Source: SIG480 sp045533555 (GTDB lineage Bacteria; Bacillota; Clostridia; Oscillospirales; JAAYXM01). From it: a stretch of DNA of 19,280 nt. Numbering within the stretch: the stretch's first letter is position 1; each line of letters starts with the position of its first letter. Where the stretch lies: contig JAZSHZ010000116.1 in NCBI GenBank assembly GCA_045533555.1, positions 1 to 19,280 on the forward strand. Reading direction: 5' to 3'. Positions 1-8,068 of this stretch are shown here, piece by piece. The translations under genes and the position numbers were made by a program. A model generated the notes under the pieces. That model had not been told where the DNA came from. It did not search any database and saw nothing but the letters and a program-made list of their open reading frames with translations.

Positions 1-1
1 T

Positions 2-3000
2 CCGACTTATCTCGATATAAATTGGGATGCAACGGTTGACCCACAGATTTATACGATGGAAGAGCGCGAGAATGCAAAGAGAAACGCATCAAGATATTCG
101 TGGGCGAGAAATCAGGTTAAATCAGCAAAGAGTGTTGCTGACCGTTATGTCGAAAATCTCGATGTGCTTTATGATCTTGTTGTTTCCGAGGGATTACCAA
201 GATTCTATCATATCGGACATAAATACGATCCGGGTAAGGCGTTTTGCCGCTACTGCAAGGCGGATATAGGAACGAAATACGGAAGTGTATGGGAAACAAA
301 TCCGTTGATGCGTCCGTGGAAGGTTGAGTGTCCTGAGTGCAGGCGTCAGTTCCCGTCAAATGATTTCGGTTCTTTCTATAAACTCGGACTTGCGGATGAC
401 GGTACGTTCCTGATAGACAGAGCACTCCAGAAGCATCATGAGATGTTTGTCTGTGAGGATGTGAAAGCGGGAAATGAATGTTCGCACATCGGCAAATTCC
501 CGATGTATCCGAAAACAACACCCGGAACATCTGAGTGGACAGCAGAGCTTGATGCATGGAACAATGCACGTGAAAGTCAGGAGTGGAAAGACTATTACGG
601 ATATAATGTAAAGGGCGGTTACCTTACAAATGATCTATATCCGGAAATTGATACGCAGCTCGGTATATCCGGTTGGGGTGTCGACGACGGCTTCGGATAT
701 AAAATGCCATACATTTCATTTGAAAAAGCAAAAGAGATAGCAGGAGAAGACGGAGATGTATCAGCCGTTCCGGGATATGATCCGCGTTACTATGATAATG
801 GAAATGGATATGCATGGTATACTGATGGAGCATACAGAGGACCGGTACAATATACGTATATAGGCTATTTCATCCATAACGGCTTATGGTATGCGGGCGA
901 CCAGGAAATCAGGAATGCAATAAATACTCTTGCAGACGCATTTGTTTATACAGGCGAAGCAAAATACGGAAGAGCCGGCGCAATCCTTCTCGACAGAGTA
1001 GCTGACTTCTTCCCGGGCTATGATTGGTTCCGGTGGCATACATGGCGCGGTGATGACTATTACGGAACGATCGTTGACCCGATCTGGAGTACGTTTATGA
1101 CATATGACTTTGCAAAGGCATATGATGCATTTAAGCCGATTTATAATGATCCTGCGGTTGTTGCATATCTGTCCGAAAAATCTCCGCAATACGAGAAGGA
1201 TGAGGTAGGCAACTGGATCAAAGATGAAAACGGTGAGCTTATCCCTGTAAATCTCAAGGATACTCCGGGTGCTGTCAGAAAGAATGTTGAGGATAATCTC
1301 CTTGTTGAGATATTCGAGAGAACAAAATACGGTGAGCACTGGGGTAACTTTGGTATGCACCAGAAATCACTTGCGGCTGCAGCTGTTGCTCTTAACAGAA
1401 TGCCGATATCCGGCGAGATTATCGATTGGATATTCGCTCCGGGACCTGTCGCGGGAACATCTGGTATAAATACGGGTAAGATCCCGAGAACAACTCCTGT
1501 TTCCGGCGGCATGTTTGCAGGATCGCTTATTGCGGATATCGACCGCGACGGAAGCGGCAAGGAAAATGCTCCGGGCTATAACAGAGAGTGGATAACACAC
1601 TTCCTCGGCGTTGCGGACCTTCTTCGCGGATTCGAGCTGTATCCGCAGGCAGACCTTTATAAGAATCCGAAATTCACAAAGATGTTTGCTGCACAGATTC
1701 GCTTGACTCTCGGTGGTTATTATACAACGCATACAGGAGATTCAGGTGCAATTGGTGGAACGGGTATTGCGGTTATAGAAGATGATATTTTCAAAGCGTA
1801 TAAGGAAACAAAGGATCCGCTTCTTGCTCAGACACTCTATTTCTTAAATGAAGCACGTAATGTGGCTCTCCGAGGAACGATCCTTGATGAAGATCCGGAG
1901 CAGCTTACAAAAGATATCGAAGAAGCAATAGACAATTATGGCAAACTCAGCCTTCCGAGCGATATGCTTGCAGGTTACGGTTTTGCAGCACTTCGCGCAG
2001 GTAATGAGTATGATTCTGCAAGTGAATCAACTTATAATAATACGCATCGTGACTTTGCAATTTATTTTGGAAAGAATGATATGCACGGTCACCGCGATAC
2101 TTTGAATCTTTTTGCTGATGCATTTGGTCTCAATATTGCGCCTGATATCGGATATCCGGAAGAAACGGGCGCACAGCCGAACCGTTATCAGTGGATAAGC
2201 ACAACGATTTCTCACAACACGGTTGTAGTTGACGAGAATGAGCAGGAAGCTCGCAAGGTTACGCAGACTCCGATCCACTTTGATGATTCGGGCAAAGTAA
2301 AGCTTATGGATATAAGCGCCGATGTATATAGTGACACAGATGAGTACAGAAGATCGGTAGTTATGGTTGATGTCGATGATGAGATTTCTTATGGTGTCGA
2401 TTTCTTCCATATAAAAGGCGGCAATGACCATCTTTATAGCTTCCATAGCCAGTCCGATGAGCATATGGCAATCTCCGGCCTTGGAGACATGTATGAGCAG
2501 CCAATGTATAAGGATGAAGCAGGAAATATTTACGGAACATATGCGGGTCCTGATGTAAAATACGGACCGGACCCCGGTGGCGTTGGATCTGAGGTTTATC
2601 CGCGCGGCTACACATGGCTTCGAGACGTCCGCACATATAAATCCATTGATAAGGATTTCACTGTTGAATTCAATGTCAAGGATTGGAAGAAAGTCATGGA
2701 TAAGCAACGCGATGTAAGACTCCGTGTCACGATGCTTAATGACAGTCCTGTAAGCGAGGTTTCGTTCGCAAAGGCATTGCCTCCGCAGAACAAGAGCAAT
2801 GCGCATGCCGGCAACCTCGAATATATGCTTGTCAGAAACCGCGGAACAAATCTCGATACAGTATTTACGACGGTCTTTGAACCGTATGACGTAACGAATA
2901 AATATATTGAATCCATCGAAAAAGTTCCGATGGTTCGTGAAGAGGATTCAAAGCCCGGAGTTCTTGATGCCTACAGTGCAGTTAAGGTAACTCTCAAGAG

Positions 3001-4468
3001 CGGAAGAGTTGACTATATCATGTATTCGACCAATACTTCTGCTGATTATGTCATAGATGATAAGATATCATTCCGAGGTTTTGCGGGAGTTATTTCGTTT
3101 GATGGAGCAGGAAATGTTGTCTATTCATATATCAACGACGGCGAAGTTCTGAAGCTTCTTGATTCCGAAAGCGAAGATGTCATTGCGGCATATACCGGAA
3201 AAGTACAAAGCTTCACGGAAGAACTCGCCCATAGCAATTATATTGTCTATAAACCCGATATGGAAACGAACATTGATGCTCTTGTCGGTAAATATGTTTA
3301 TGTCAATAATGACGGAGCTCAGAACGGAGCATACAGGATTGAATCCGCAACCGCTGAAGACGGAAATATCAGACTTGGTCTCGGCGATGTTTCGCTGATA
3401 AGAAGCTACGTCAATGCAAATAACACCGCTCTTGGATATGTTTACAATATCGAAAAGGGAAATACACTCAGAATTCCAGTATCCGCGGTAGCAGATTCTT
3501 CACCGATCGTAGCTGAGATTGATGACGTTAGCGCATCTGTCGGCGGCTCGATCAAAATTCCGATTCGCGCAGAAAGTCCGGTTGGAAAAGAAGTGACAAT
3601 AATCGGAAAAACTCTTCCCAGAGGAATGACGATCTCCGATGATGGAATGAGTCTTGCCTGGAAACCCGATTCATCACAGATTGGCAAGAATCATGTTGCG
3701 GTTTCCGTAAGCGATGGAATACTTGAATCAACCATCCATTTTGAAGTAGAGGTCTTCGGATCCACAACGGGTGGTGGAGGCGGCGGAAGCTCTGCTCCGT
3801 CCACACCTGGAACAAGCGCACCGACGATCCCTGTAACACCTGGCGCTGATAAGCCGGGATCGACCACTACGACGACTCCGACCGAGCCGACAACGCCGCA
3901 AACTCCGGACACGGATAATTCGGATGAAAACGTCCGCTTCATCGACCTCGGAAACCACGTATGGGCAGCTGATGCGATCAACTCTCTTGCAGATGAAGGG
4001 ATCATCAAGGGAACAAGTGAAAATACGTTCTCACCCGCAGCAAACATTACCCGCGCAGACTTTGCAATTCTTTTGGTGCGCGCATTCAAGTTGGCAAGCG
4101 AGGCTACAGAGAATTTTGCAGATGTTCAGGCAAGTGATTACTTTGCAAAAGAGCTTGCTGTTGCCCGTAACACAGGTTTAGTCAACGGCATCGGCGAGAA
4201 CAAATTCGCACCGCGAAATAACATTACGCGTCAGGATATGATGGTAATTGTTTATCGCGCACTTGCCACTATGGATAAAGAGTTTGATACAACGGCGATA
4301 ACAGCACCTGACTTTGCAAATGTCGCAGAATATGCAAAGGATGCGGTTTCTGCTCTTGTTAATTCAAAACTTATCAACGGTAAAAATGGCTTTGTTGACC
4401 CAACGGCATACACAACTCGAGCAGAGGTTGCAGTTCTCGTTAAGAGAATACTTGATTATATGAATTAA
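2..4468 (+). CDS. SLH-anchored heparinase II/III-like surface protein (5' truncated by window)
   Basis: The reading frame is open from base 2, so the true start and any signal peptide lie upstream of the window. Near 245-340 are two CxxC pairs (CRYC, CPEC) that could hold zinc. The middle resembles the alpha-toroid plus beta-sandwich polysaccharide lyases of the heparinase II/III superfamily. The segments HGHRDTLNL (about 2084) and SHNTVVVDENEQ (about 2210) match the conserved His/Asn block of that family. An Ig-like module spans about 3490-3765, followed by a Gly run and a Thr/Pro-rich linker (about 3769-3925). Three SLH repeats follow (about 3938-4087, 4112-4261 and 4310-4465). In other Firmicutes SLH repeats bind pyruvylated secondary cell-wall polymer, so the enzyme should sit on the cell surface and cleave an acidic polysaccharide. 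The substrate cannot be told. The family call is good; lyase activity is inferred. A hairpin terminator follows the stop. Confidence 0.8.
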   Translation, partial: PTYLDINWDATVDPQIYTMEERENAKRNASRYSWARNQVKSAKSVADRYVENLDVLYDLVVSEGLPRFYHIGHKYDPGKAFCRYCKADIGTKYGSVWETNPLMRPWKVECPECRRQFPSNDFGSFYKLGLADDGTFLIDRALQKHHEMFVCEDVKAGNECSHIGKFPMYPKTTPGTSEWTAELDAWNNARESQEWKDYYGYNVKGGYLTNDLYPEIDTQLGISGWGVDDGFGYKMPYISFEKAKEIAGEDGDVSAVPGYDPRYYDNGNGYAWYTDGAYRGPVQYTYIGYFIHNGLWYAGDQEIRNAINTLADAFVYTGEAKYGRAGAILLDRVADFFPGYDWFRWHTWRGDDYYGTIVDPIWSTFMTYDFAKAYDAFKPIYNDPAVVAYLSEKSPQYEKDEVGNWIKDENGELIPVNLKDTPGAVRKNVEDNLLVEIFERTKYGEHWGNFGMHQKSLAAAAVALNRMPISGEIIDWIFAPGPVAGTSGINTGKIPRTTPVSGGMFAGSLIADIDRDGSGKENAPGYNREWITHFLGVADLLRGFELYPQADLYKNPKFTKMFAAQIRLTLGGYYTTHTGDSGAIGGTGIAVIEDDIFKAYKETKDPLLAQTLYFLNEARNVALRGTILDEDPEQLTKDIEEAIDNYGKLSLPSDMLAGYGFAALRAGNEYDSASESTYNNTHRDFAIYFGKNDMHGHRDTLNLFADAFGLNIAPDIGYPEETGAQPNRYQWISTTISHNTVVVDENEQEARKVTQTPIHFDDSGKVKLMDISADVYSDTDEYRRSVVMVDVDDEISYGVDFFHIKGGNDHLYSFHSQSDEHMAISGLGDMYEQPMYKDEAGNIYGTYAGPDVKYGPDPGGVGSEVYPRGYTWLRDVRTYKSIDKDFTVEFNVKDWKKVMDKQRDVRLRVTMLNDSPVSEVSFAKALPPQNKSNAHAGNLEYMLVRNRGTNLDTVFTTVFEPYDVTNKYIESIEKVPMVREEDSKPGVLDAYSAVKVTLKSGRVDYIMYSTNTSADYVIDDKISFRGFAGVISFDGAGNVVYSYINDGEVLKLLDSESEDVIAAYTGKVQSFTEELAHSNYIVYKPDMETNIDALVGKYVYVNNDGAQNGAYRIESATAEDGNIRLGLGDVSLIRSYVNANNTALGYVYNIEKGNTLRIPVSAVADSSPIVAEIDDVSASVGGSIKIPIRAESPVGKEVTIIGKTLPRGMTISDDGMSLAWKPDSSQIGKNHVAVSVSDGILESTIHFEVEVFGSTTGGGGGGSSAPSTPGTSAPTIPVTPGADKPGSTTTTTPTEPTTPQTPDTDNSDENVRFIDLGNHVWAADAINSLADEGIIKGTSENTFSPAANITRADFAILLVRAFKLASEATENFADVQASDYFAKELAVARNTGLVNGIGENKFAPRNNITRQDMMVIVYRALATMDKEFDTTAITAPDFANVAEYAKDAVSALVNSKLINGKNGFVDPTAYTTRAEVAVLVKRILDYMN

Positions 4469-4481
4469 GTATTAATTGAAA

Positions 4482-4517
4482 CACCGCACAGGTTTATACT
4501 CCTGTGCGGTGCTTTTA
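4482..4517 (+). terminator. Rho-independent terminator after the SLH protein
   Basis: A perfect 11-base-pair stem (CACCGCACAGG at 4482-4492 pairing with CCTGTGCGGTG at 4501-4511) with an 8-base loop is followed by CTTTTAT. It starts 13 bases after the stop codon. Confidence 0.85.
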
Positions 4518-4612
4518 TATAAGCGAAACTATATGTTAAGTGTTTGGATGGTATCTTCTGCAGACTATTCGTTGAAGTGATAAAACATTCAGCTCTGTGC
4601 CAAATAATTATC

Positions 4613-4648
4613 TTGTATTTATCAATCGTTGGTGATAAAATAATACAA
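4613..4648 (+). promoter_or_regulatory. imperfect inverted repeat in the leader of the GH3 gene; possible operator
   Basis: TTGTATTTATCA (4613-4624) is mirrored by TGATAAAATAATACAA (4633-4648), with a few extra bases in the right arm. A weak promoter-like pair, TTGTAT then TAAAAT with 17-base spacing, lies inside it. A second weak pair (TTGCTT 4671, TATGCT 4695) lies downstream. The 262-base gap 4469-4730 otherwise holds only the terminator and the repeated ATCCGG words at 4684-4706. A repressor site is an inference. Confidence 0.3.
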
Positions 4649-4730
4649 AGGACAGATTTAGAATGACCTGTTGCTTTATAAGGTATCCGGATGATATGCT
4701 ATCCGGAATAAAAGTACGGGAGAAAGAGAT

Positions 4731-6329
4731 ATGTTTTTTTCAAAGTTGAAAACATGCAAAAAGAAACGCGAATTAAAAATAAGAATAGGTCAGTTGTTTA
4801 TGCTCGGGATTCCGGATAACAGCTTTCCTGATGAATATGCGGAGCTTTGTAAAAAGTATTACATCGGTAATTTTACACTTAATGCAAATAATTGTGTTTC
4901 GATGAATGAACTTTGCAAGCTCACAAGTGTGGTTCGTAAGCGTACATATGAAATAACGGGTTCATATCCTTTTATTGAGGTTGATCAGGAGGGTGGATGG
5001 GTAACCCGGTTCTATGAAGGCGCTGCAATGATTTCGGGTGCAATGTCTTTTGCCGCAAGCGGTGCTGACAGAGAGAAAATGAAAAAAGAAGGTGCGAAGA
5101 TTGGTCGGATTTTGCGTTCTCTCGGAATAAACGCAAATACCGCACCTGTGCTCGATGTAAATATTAATCCGAACAATCCGATAATCGGAACAAGGTCTTA
5201 TGGCGAAGAGCCGGAAAAAGTTGCAGAGCTTGGTGGCGGTTTTTGCGAAGGTCTTGAGTCTCAGGGAGTAATGGGTGTTGTAAAGCATTTCCCGGGGCAT
5301 GGAAACGTAAGCGGTGACACGCATACAGATATTGTTCACAATTCAACCGATGCGGAAACTCTTCGCAAAACAGAATATCTTCCGTTCAGAAAGACATTCG
5401 ATGCAGGTTGTGGAGGACTTATGACGGCTCACGTTATTCACGATGCTTTCTCCAAAGAACCTGCAACAACTTCATATGAGATAATGACAGAGCTTTTGCG
5501 GGATGAAATGGGATTTGAAGGTGTTGCGATAACAGACGCTATGGAAATGAAGAGCTTAAGCGACAGATACCCTGACGGCGAAGCTGCAGTAAGAGCAATA
5601 CTTGCGGGATGTGATATACTTCTTTACTACACTTTTAGGCGCGAATCTTTTGAGAAGGCCATCAATGCTGTATATAAAGCTGTTGAAGATGGGGTGATAA
5701 CAGAGGCAAGAATTGAAGAGTCATATGCAAGAATAATGAAAATGAAGGAACGTTTTGACTTGGTTTCTGCCGAACCTTCTTTTGAACTTGCAAAAAAGCT
5801 TGTATACAATGTAGATGATATAGATGAGAATTTCTCAGATAAGCTTTCGTCAATTACCTGTATCAGGAATGATGGCATTCTTGATTCGCTGGATGAAAAG
5901 AAGATTCTTTGTATCTCACCTGTTTGCGATGCCATTCGCGGTGTAGAGGAGTCGAGGCGTCAGATTTTGAGTTTTGCAGATGTTTTCGCGCAGGAGTTTA
6001 AAAATGTGACAGCATGCATCTCGTCGCTTGAGGGAATAACTTCTGAAGCGGAAGCTGCAATAAACGGAGAGTTTGATATTGCTGTTGTTGGTGTGTTCGA
6101 TGCAGCTTCGATGCCTGGGCAACTTGATATAATCAGTGAGATCGAGAAGAAAGGAAAGCCGATTGTTGCAGTTTTGTTGCGAACACCATATGACTATAGA
6201 TTTGTCAAAAACTGTTCTGCAGTTATCGCAAGCTATGAATATACGATGCTTTCCGCAAAAGCAACTGCTGTTGCGATGAAGAATTGCGATTATCGCGGTA
6301 AGCTTCCCGTAACACTTCCGGAAAAATGA
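4731..6329 (+). CDS. glycoside hydrolase family 3 protein, NagZ-like (beta-N-acetylhexosaminidase type)
   Basis: The 532-residue protein has a GH3 N-terminal barrel (about 15-340). KHFPGHG (185-191) is followed by the Asp-x-His pair D196/H198, the catalytic dyad typical of the NagZ branch. The probable nucleophile is D269 in ITDAMEM. Residues about 365-532 form a smaller C-terminal alpha/beta domain, as in the two-domain NagZ of Bacillus. There is no signal peptide or lipobox, so a cytoplasmic enzyme is expected. It would cleave N-acetylglucosaminides from recycled muropeptides or imported oligosaccharides. GGGAG at 4718-4722, 8 bases before the ATG, supports the start. A beta-glucosidase role is less likely because of the D-x-H dyad. 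The neighbours are an SLH lyase-like gene and an esterase-like gene, so it may serve glycan use rather than wall recycling. Confidence 0.85.
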   Translation: MFFSKLKTCKKKRELKIRIGQLFMLGIPDNSFPDEYAELCKKYYIGNFTLNANNCVSMNELCKLTSVVRKRTYEITGSYPFIEVDQEGGWVTRFYEGAAMISGAMSFAASGADREKMKKEGAKIGRILRSLGINANTAPVLDVNINPNNPIIGTRSYGEEPEKVAELGGGFCEGLESQGVMGVVKHFPGHGNVSGDTHTDIVHNSTDAETLRKTEYLPFRKTFDAGCGGLMTAHVIHDAFSKEPATTSYEIMTELLRDEMGFEGVAITDAMEMKSLSDRYPDGEAAVRAILAGCDILLYYTFRRESFEKAINAVYKAVEDGVITEARIEESYARIMKMKERFDLVSAEPSFELAKKLVYNVDDIDENFSDKLSSITCIRNDGILDSLDEKKILCISPVCDAIRGVEESRRQILSFADVFAQEFKNVTACISSLEGITSEAEAAINGEFDIAVVGVFDAASMPGQLDIISEIEKKGKPIVAVLLRTPYDYRFVKNCSAVIASYEYTMLSAKATAVAMKNCDYRGKLPVTLPEK

Positions 6330-6447
6330 TTCAAGAATGATAAGGAGATAAGTTTCAAAATCAAAAAATATCGTTGAAGGAAGCAAAAACGTTTCGTTGG
6401 CCATAAACTATGCAGATTAATATTTTATAAAAAAGGAGAGGGCTTTT

Positions 6448-7188
6448 GTGAAATTGATTAAAGATATTTGCTATGGCAAATATGATTTTGGCCGCAGAAA
6501 ACTTGATATCTATCTTCCAGATGAGAAAGAATTTCCGGTGTTTATCTACTTCCACGGCGGCGGAATAGAAGCAGGGGATAAAGATATTGCGGAAGTAATG
6601 GCAACAGAGCTTGCAAACAGTGGTATTGCCGTTGTTTCGGCTAATTATTCGCTTTATCCTGATGCAGTATACCCCGACTTTATCCGTGATGCCGCGGCTG
6701 CGGTTGCGTGGACAAAGAAGCATATAAACGAATATGGAAAATGCGAAAAATTTTACGTTGGCGGATCTTCTGCGGGTGGCTATCTTTCTATGATGCTTTG
6801 TTTCGATAAGAAGTATCTTGCGCCTCATAAGCTTACTCCTATGGATATAGATGGGTTTGTTCACGATGCAGGTCAGCCGACAGCACATTTCAATGTTCTC
6901 CGCGAGCGCGGCATAGATTCGCGCCGCGTTATTATCGACGAATCCGCTCCGCTTTATCACATCGGAACTGCAAATGAATATCCTCATATGATTTTTGTTG
7001 TTTCCGATGATGATATGAAGGGAAGACTTGCTCAGACTGAGCTTCTTGTGGAAACCCTTCGCCACTTTGACTATGATGAAAGTAAGTTTGAAATGAAGCT
7101 TATGCATGGCACACACTGCCATTATGTCAGACAACCCGGCGTGTTCAGTAGAATAGTCGCTGAATTTATCGCTAAGACATTAAAATGA
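6448..7188 (+). CDS. alpha/beta hydrolase (esterase/BD-FAE type)
   Basis: The 246-residue protein starts at GTG, chosen because AAGGAGAG (6433-6440) lies 7 bases upstream and no better ATG exists. HGGG (36-39) forms the oxyanion hole, GGSSAGG contains the G-x-S-x-G nucleophile elbow (S108), an Asp cluster at 187-189 follows a strand (FVVSDDD), and the C-terminal MHGTHCHY (219-226) supplies the His. This is the hormone-sensitive-lipase/BD-FAE layout, where members remove acetyl, feruloyl or other acyl groups from sugars or small esters. There is no signal peptide, so it is intracellular. It lies 118 bases after the GH3 gene on the same strand with no clear promoter or terminator between, so co-transcription is plausible. 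The substrate is unknown; deacylation of imported oligosaccharides fits the context but is inference. Confidence 0.8.
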   Translation: MKLIKDICYGKYDFGRRKLDIYLPDEKEFPVFIYFHGGGIEAGDKDIAEVMATELANSGIAVVSANYSLYPDAVYPDFIRDAAAAVAWTKKHINEYGKCEKFYVGGSSAGGYLSMMLCFDKKYLAPHKLTPMDIDGFVHDAGQPTAHFNVLRERGIDSRRVIIDESAPLYHIGTANEYPHMIFVVSDDDMKGRLAQTELLVETLRHFDYDESKFEMKLMHGTHCHYVRQPGVFSRIVAEFIAKTLK

Positions 7189-7200
7189 ATATAAAAACAA

Positions 7201-7236
7201 AACACCTGTAACTCTTGCAGTTACAGGTGTTTTTGT
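7201..7236 (+). terminator. strong hairpin terminator between convergent genes
   Basis: A perfect 13-base-pair stem, AACACCTGTAACT (7201-7213) with AGTTACAGGTGTT (7219-7231), a 5-base loop and a following TTTTTG. The flanking A-rich DNA (ATAAAAACAAAA) gives a U-rich tail on the minus strand too, so it may end both the hydrolase transcript and the convergent operon. Confidence 0.9.
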
Positions 7237-7251
7237 GGATTTGACACGAAA

Positions 7252-7276
7252 GTTCCGAGGTTCGGAGCGTCGGAAC
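7252..7276. repeat. short inverted repeat, GTTCCGA/TCGGAAC
   Basis: Seven-base arms at 7252-7258 and 7270-7276 with an 11-base loop. Further TTCGGA (7261) and ATTCCGAAT (7282-7290) words lie nearby. It sits between the 7201 terminator and the stop of the minus-strand membrane protein. No T-run follows on either side, so its role is unclear; it may only extend the terminator structure. Confidence 0.4.
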
Positions 7277-7293
7277 GTATTATTCCGAATGAA

Positions 7294-7638
7294 CTATTCT
7301 CCTTTTTCTGCAGTTTTTCTTTTGCACCAGGTTGATTTGCCGCATTCGGGGCATTTGAGGTATCTTGTTGTTATAGTATGCATGCCGAAAATATAATCCC
7401 TGAATGAAGGTCTAAAGATATGGCTGCAGTTTTTGCATTCGTAAACGCCTGTTTCGTAGTCAACCTTTGCCAGATAGTAAATCGAAATAAAGATCAAAAT
7501 AACAGAAATGATCGTAAGTGCGACTGCAAGAAATGCGCTTATAATTGATTCTTCCGCGAGTATTGCGGTAACGATAAGCAACGTAATACTTGCGATAAAT
7601 CCAATAACAGATAATAATGTTTTTCTTTTATTACTCAT
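7294..7638 (-). CDS. small membrane protein with C-terminal zinc ribbon
   Basis: The 114-residue protein has two predicted transmembrane helices (about 8-27 and 32-57). A cytoplasmic-looking tail carries CKNC and, about 25 residues later, CPEC with a further Cys after KSTW, a four-cysteine zinc ribbon. The ATG overlaps the stop of the rhodanese gene as ATGA, which suggests translational coupling; GAGG lies 6 to 10 bases upstream. It is the last gene of the minus-strand EFR1-rhodanese operon, ending before the 7201 hairpin. No enzymatic motif is visible and I do not recognise a named family function. The ribbon could bind metal or a partner. Confidence 0.75.
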   Translation of the reverse strand: MSNKRKTLLSVIGFIASITLLIVTAILAEESIISAFLAVALTIISVILIFISIYYLAKVDYETGVYECKNCSHIFRPSFRDYIFGMHTITTRYLKCPECGKSTWCKRKTAEKGE

Positions 7639-8045
7639 TTTTCTACCTCATATGGCCAGTCAATTATACCGCCGAATTCTTTTATATTTGTGTAGCCGAG
7701 CTTTATAAGAGCCTCGGCTGCAATTTTGCTTCTTCTGCCACTGCGGCAATATACTAAAATCAGTTTATCTTTGTCAGGAAGCTTGCTCTCGGCTTCATTA
7801 TCGATTTCGGTGTAGGGAAGAAGCAATGCGCCGGAAATATGACCTGCATCAAACTCGTCCTGTTCGCGCACATCGAGAATGACATGTTCTTCTCCCGAGT
7901 CCATTATCTTTTTTGCATCTTCAGCCGTAATCTGTTCGTACATAGTGCTTCCTCCTTTGATTGTTTGCGTTTTATCAGTATCATTTCCGCAAGCGGAAAG
8001 CAGTATACAAAGCAGAATGGTAATGATTAAAAGTATTTTTTTCAT
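7635..8045 (-). CDS. rhodanese-domain lipoprotein (with alternative internal start)
   Basis: The 136-residue product begins with a lipoprotein signal, MKKILLIIT then LSAC with the lipid-modified Cys at 19, followed by a short Asp/Lys/Thr linker and one rhodanese domain (about 36-136). The active-site loop is C100-RSGRR, the Cys that carries persulfide, and LDVRE and GHISGA are the usual rhodanese landmarks. It should transfer sulfane sulfur or regulate redox at the outer face of the membrane. The start at 8045 has only a weak AGGT site, but the lipobox supports it. A far stronger Shine-Dalgarno precedes an internal ATG at 7943, which would give a cytosolic 102-residue rhodanese without the lipobox. 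It lies 23 bases after the EFR1 gene and overlaps the next gene by 4 bases. Confidence 0.85.
   Translation of the reverse strand: MKKILLIITILLCILLSACGNDTDKTQTIKGGSTMYEQITAEDAKKIMDSGEEHVILDVREQDEFDAGHISGALLLPYTEIDNEAESKLPDKDKLILVYCRSGRRSKIAAEALIKLGYTNIKEFGGIIDWPYEVEK
7951..7958 (-). promoter_or_regulatory. internal Shine-Dalgarno inside the rhodanese gene
   Basis: On the minus strand AAAGGAGG, then 7 bases, then ATG at 7943-7941 (Met35, directly before the rhodanese domain). This is the same strong pattern used by the yabE-like, htrA-like and response-regulator genes in this window. It encodes K-G-G in the lipoprotein frame. Confidence 0.65.
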
Positions 8046-8068
8046 AAGTTGTACCTATATCGGATTGT

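Noticed and set aside
2027..2806. 259-codon open frame on the minus strand inside the SLH-protein gene
   Set aside because: It lies opposite clear heparinase-like coding sequence, has odd composition (Ile/Arg/Cys rich) and no ribosome site or known motif; a shadow frame.
6384..6400. AAAAACGTTTCGTTG as a catabolite (cre) site before the hydrolase gene
   Set aside because: The central CG fits but the outer TG and CA positions do not.
6361..7134. 257-codon minus-strand frame opposite the alpha/beta hydrolase
   Set aside because: The plus strand carries HGGG and GGSSAGG motifs in a complete gene; the minus frame has no recognisable domain.
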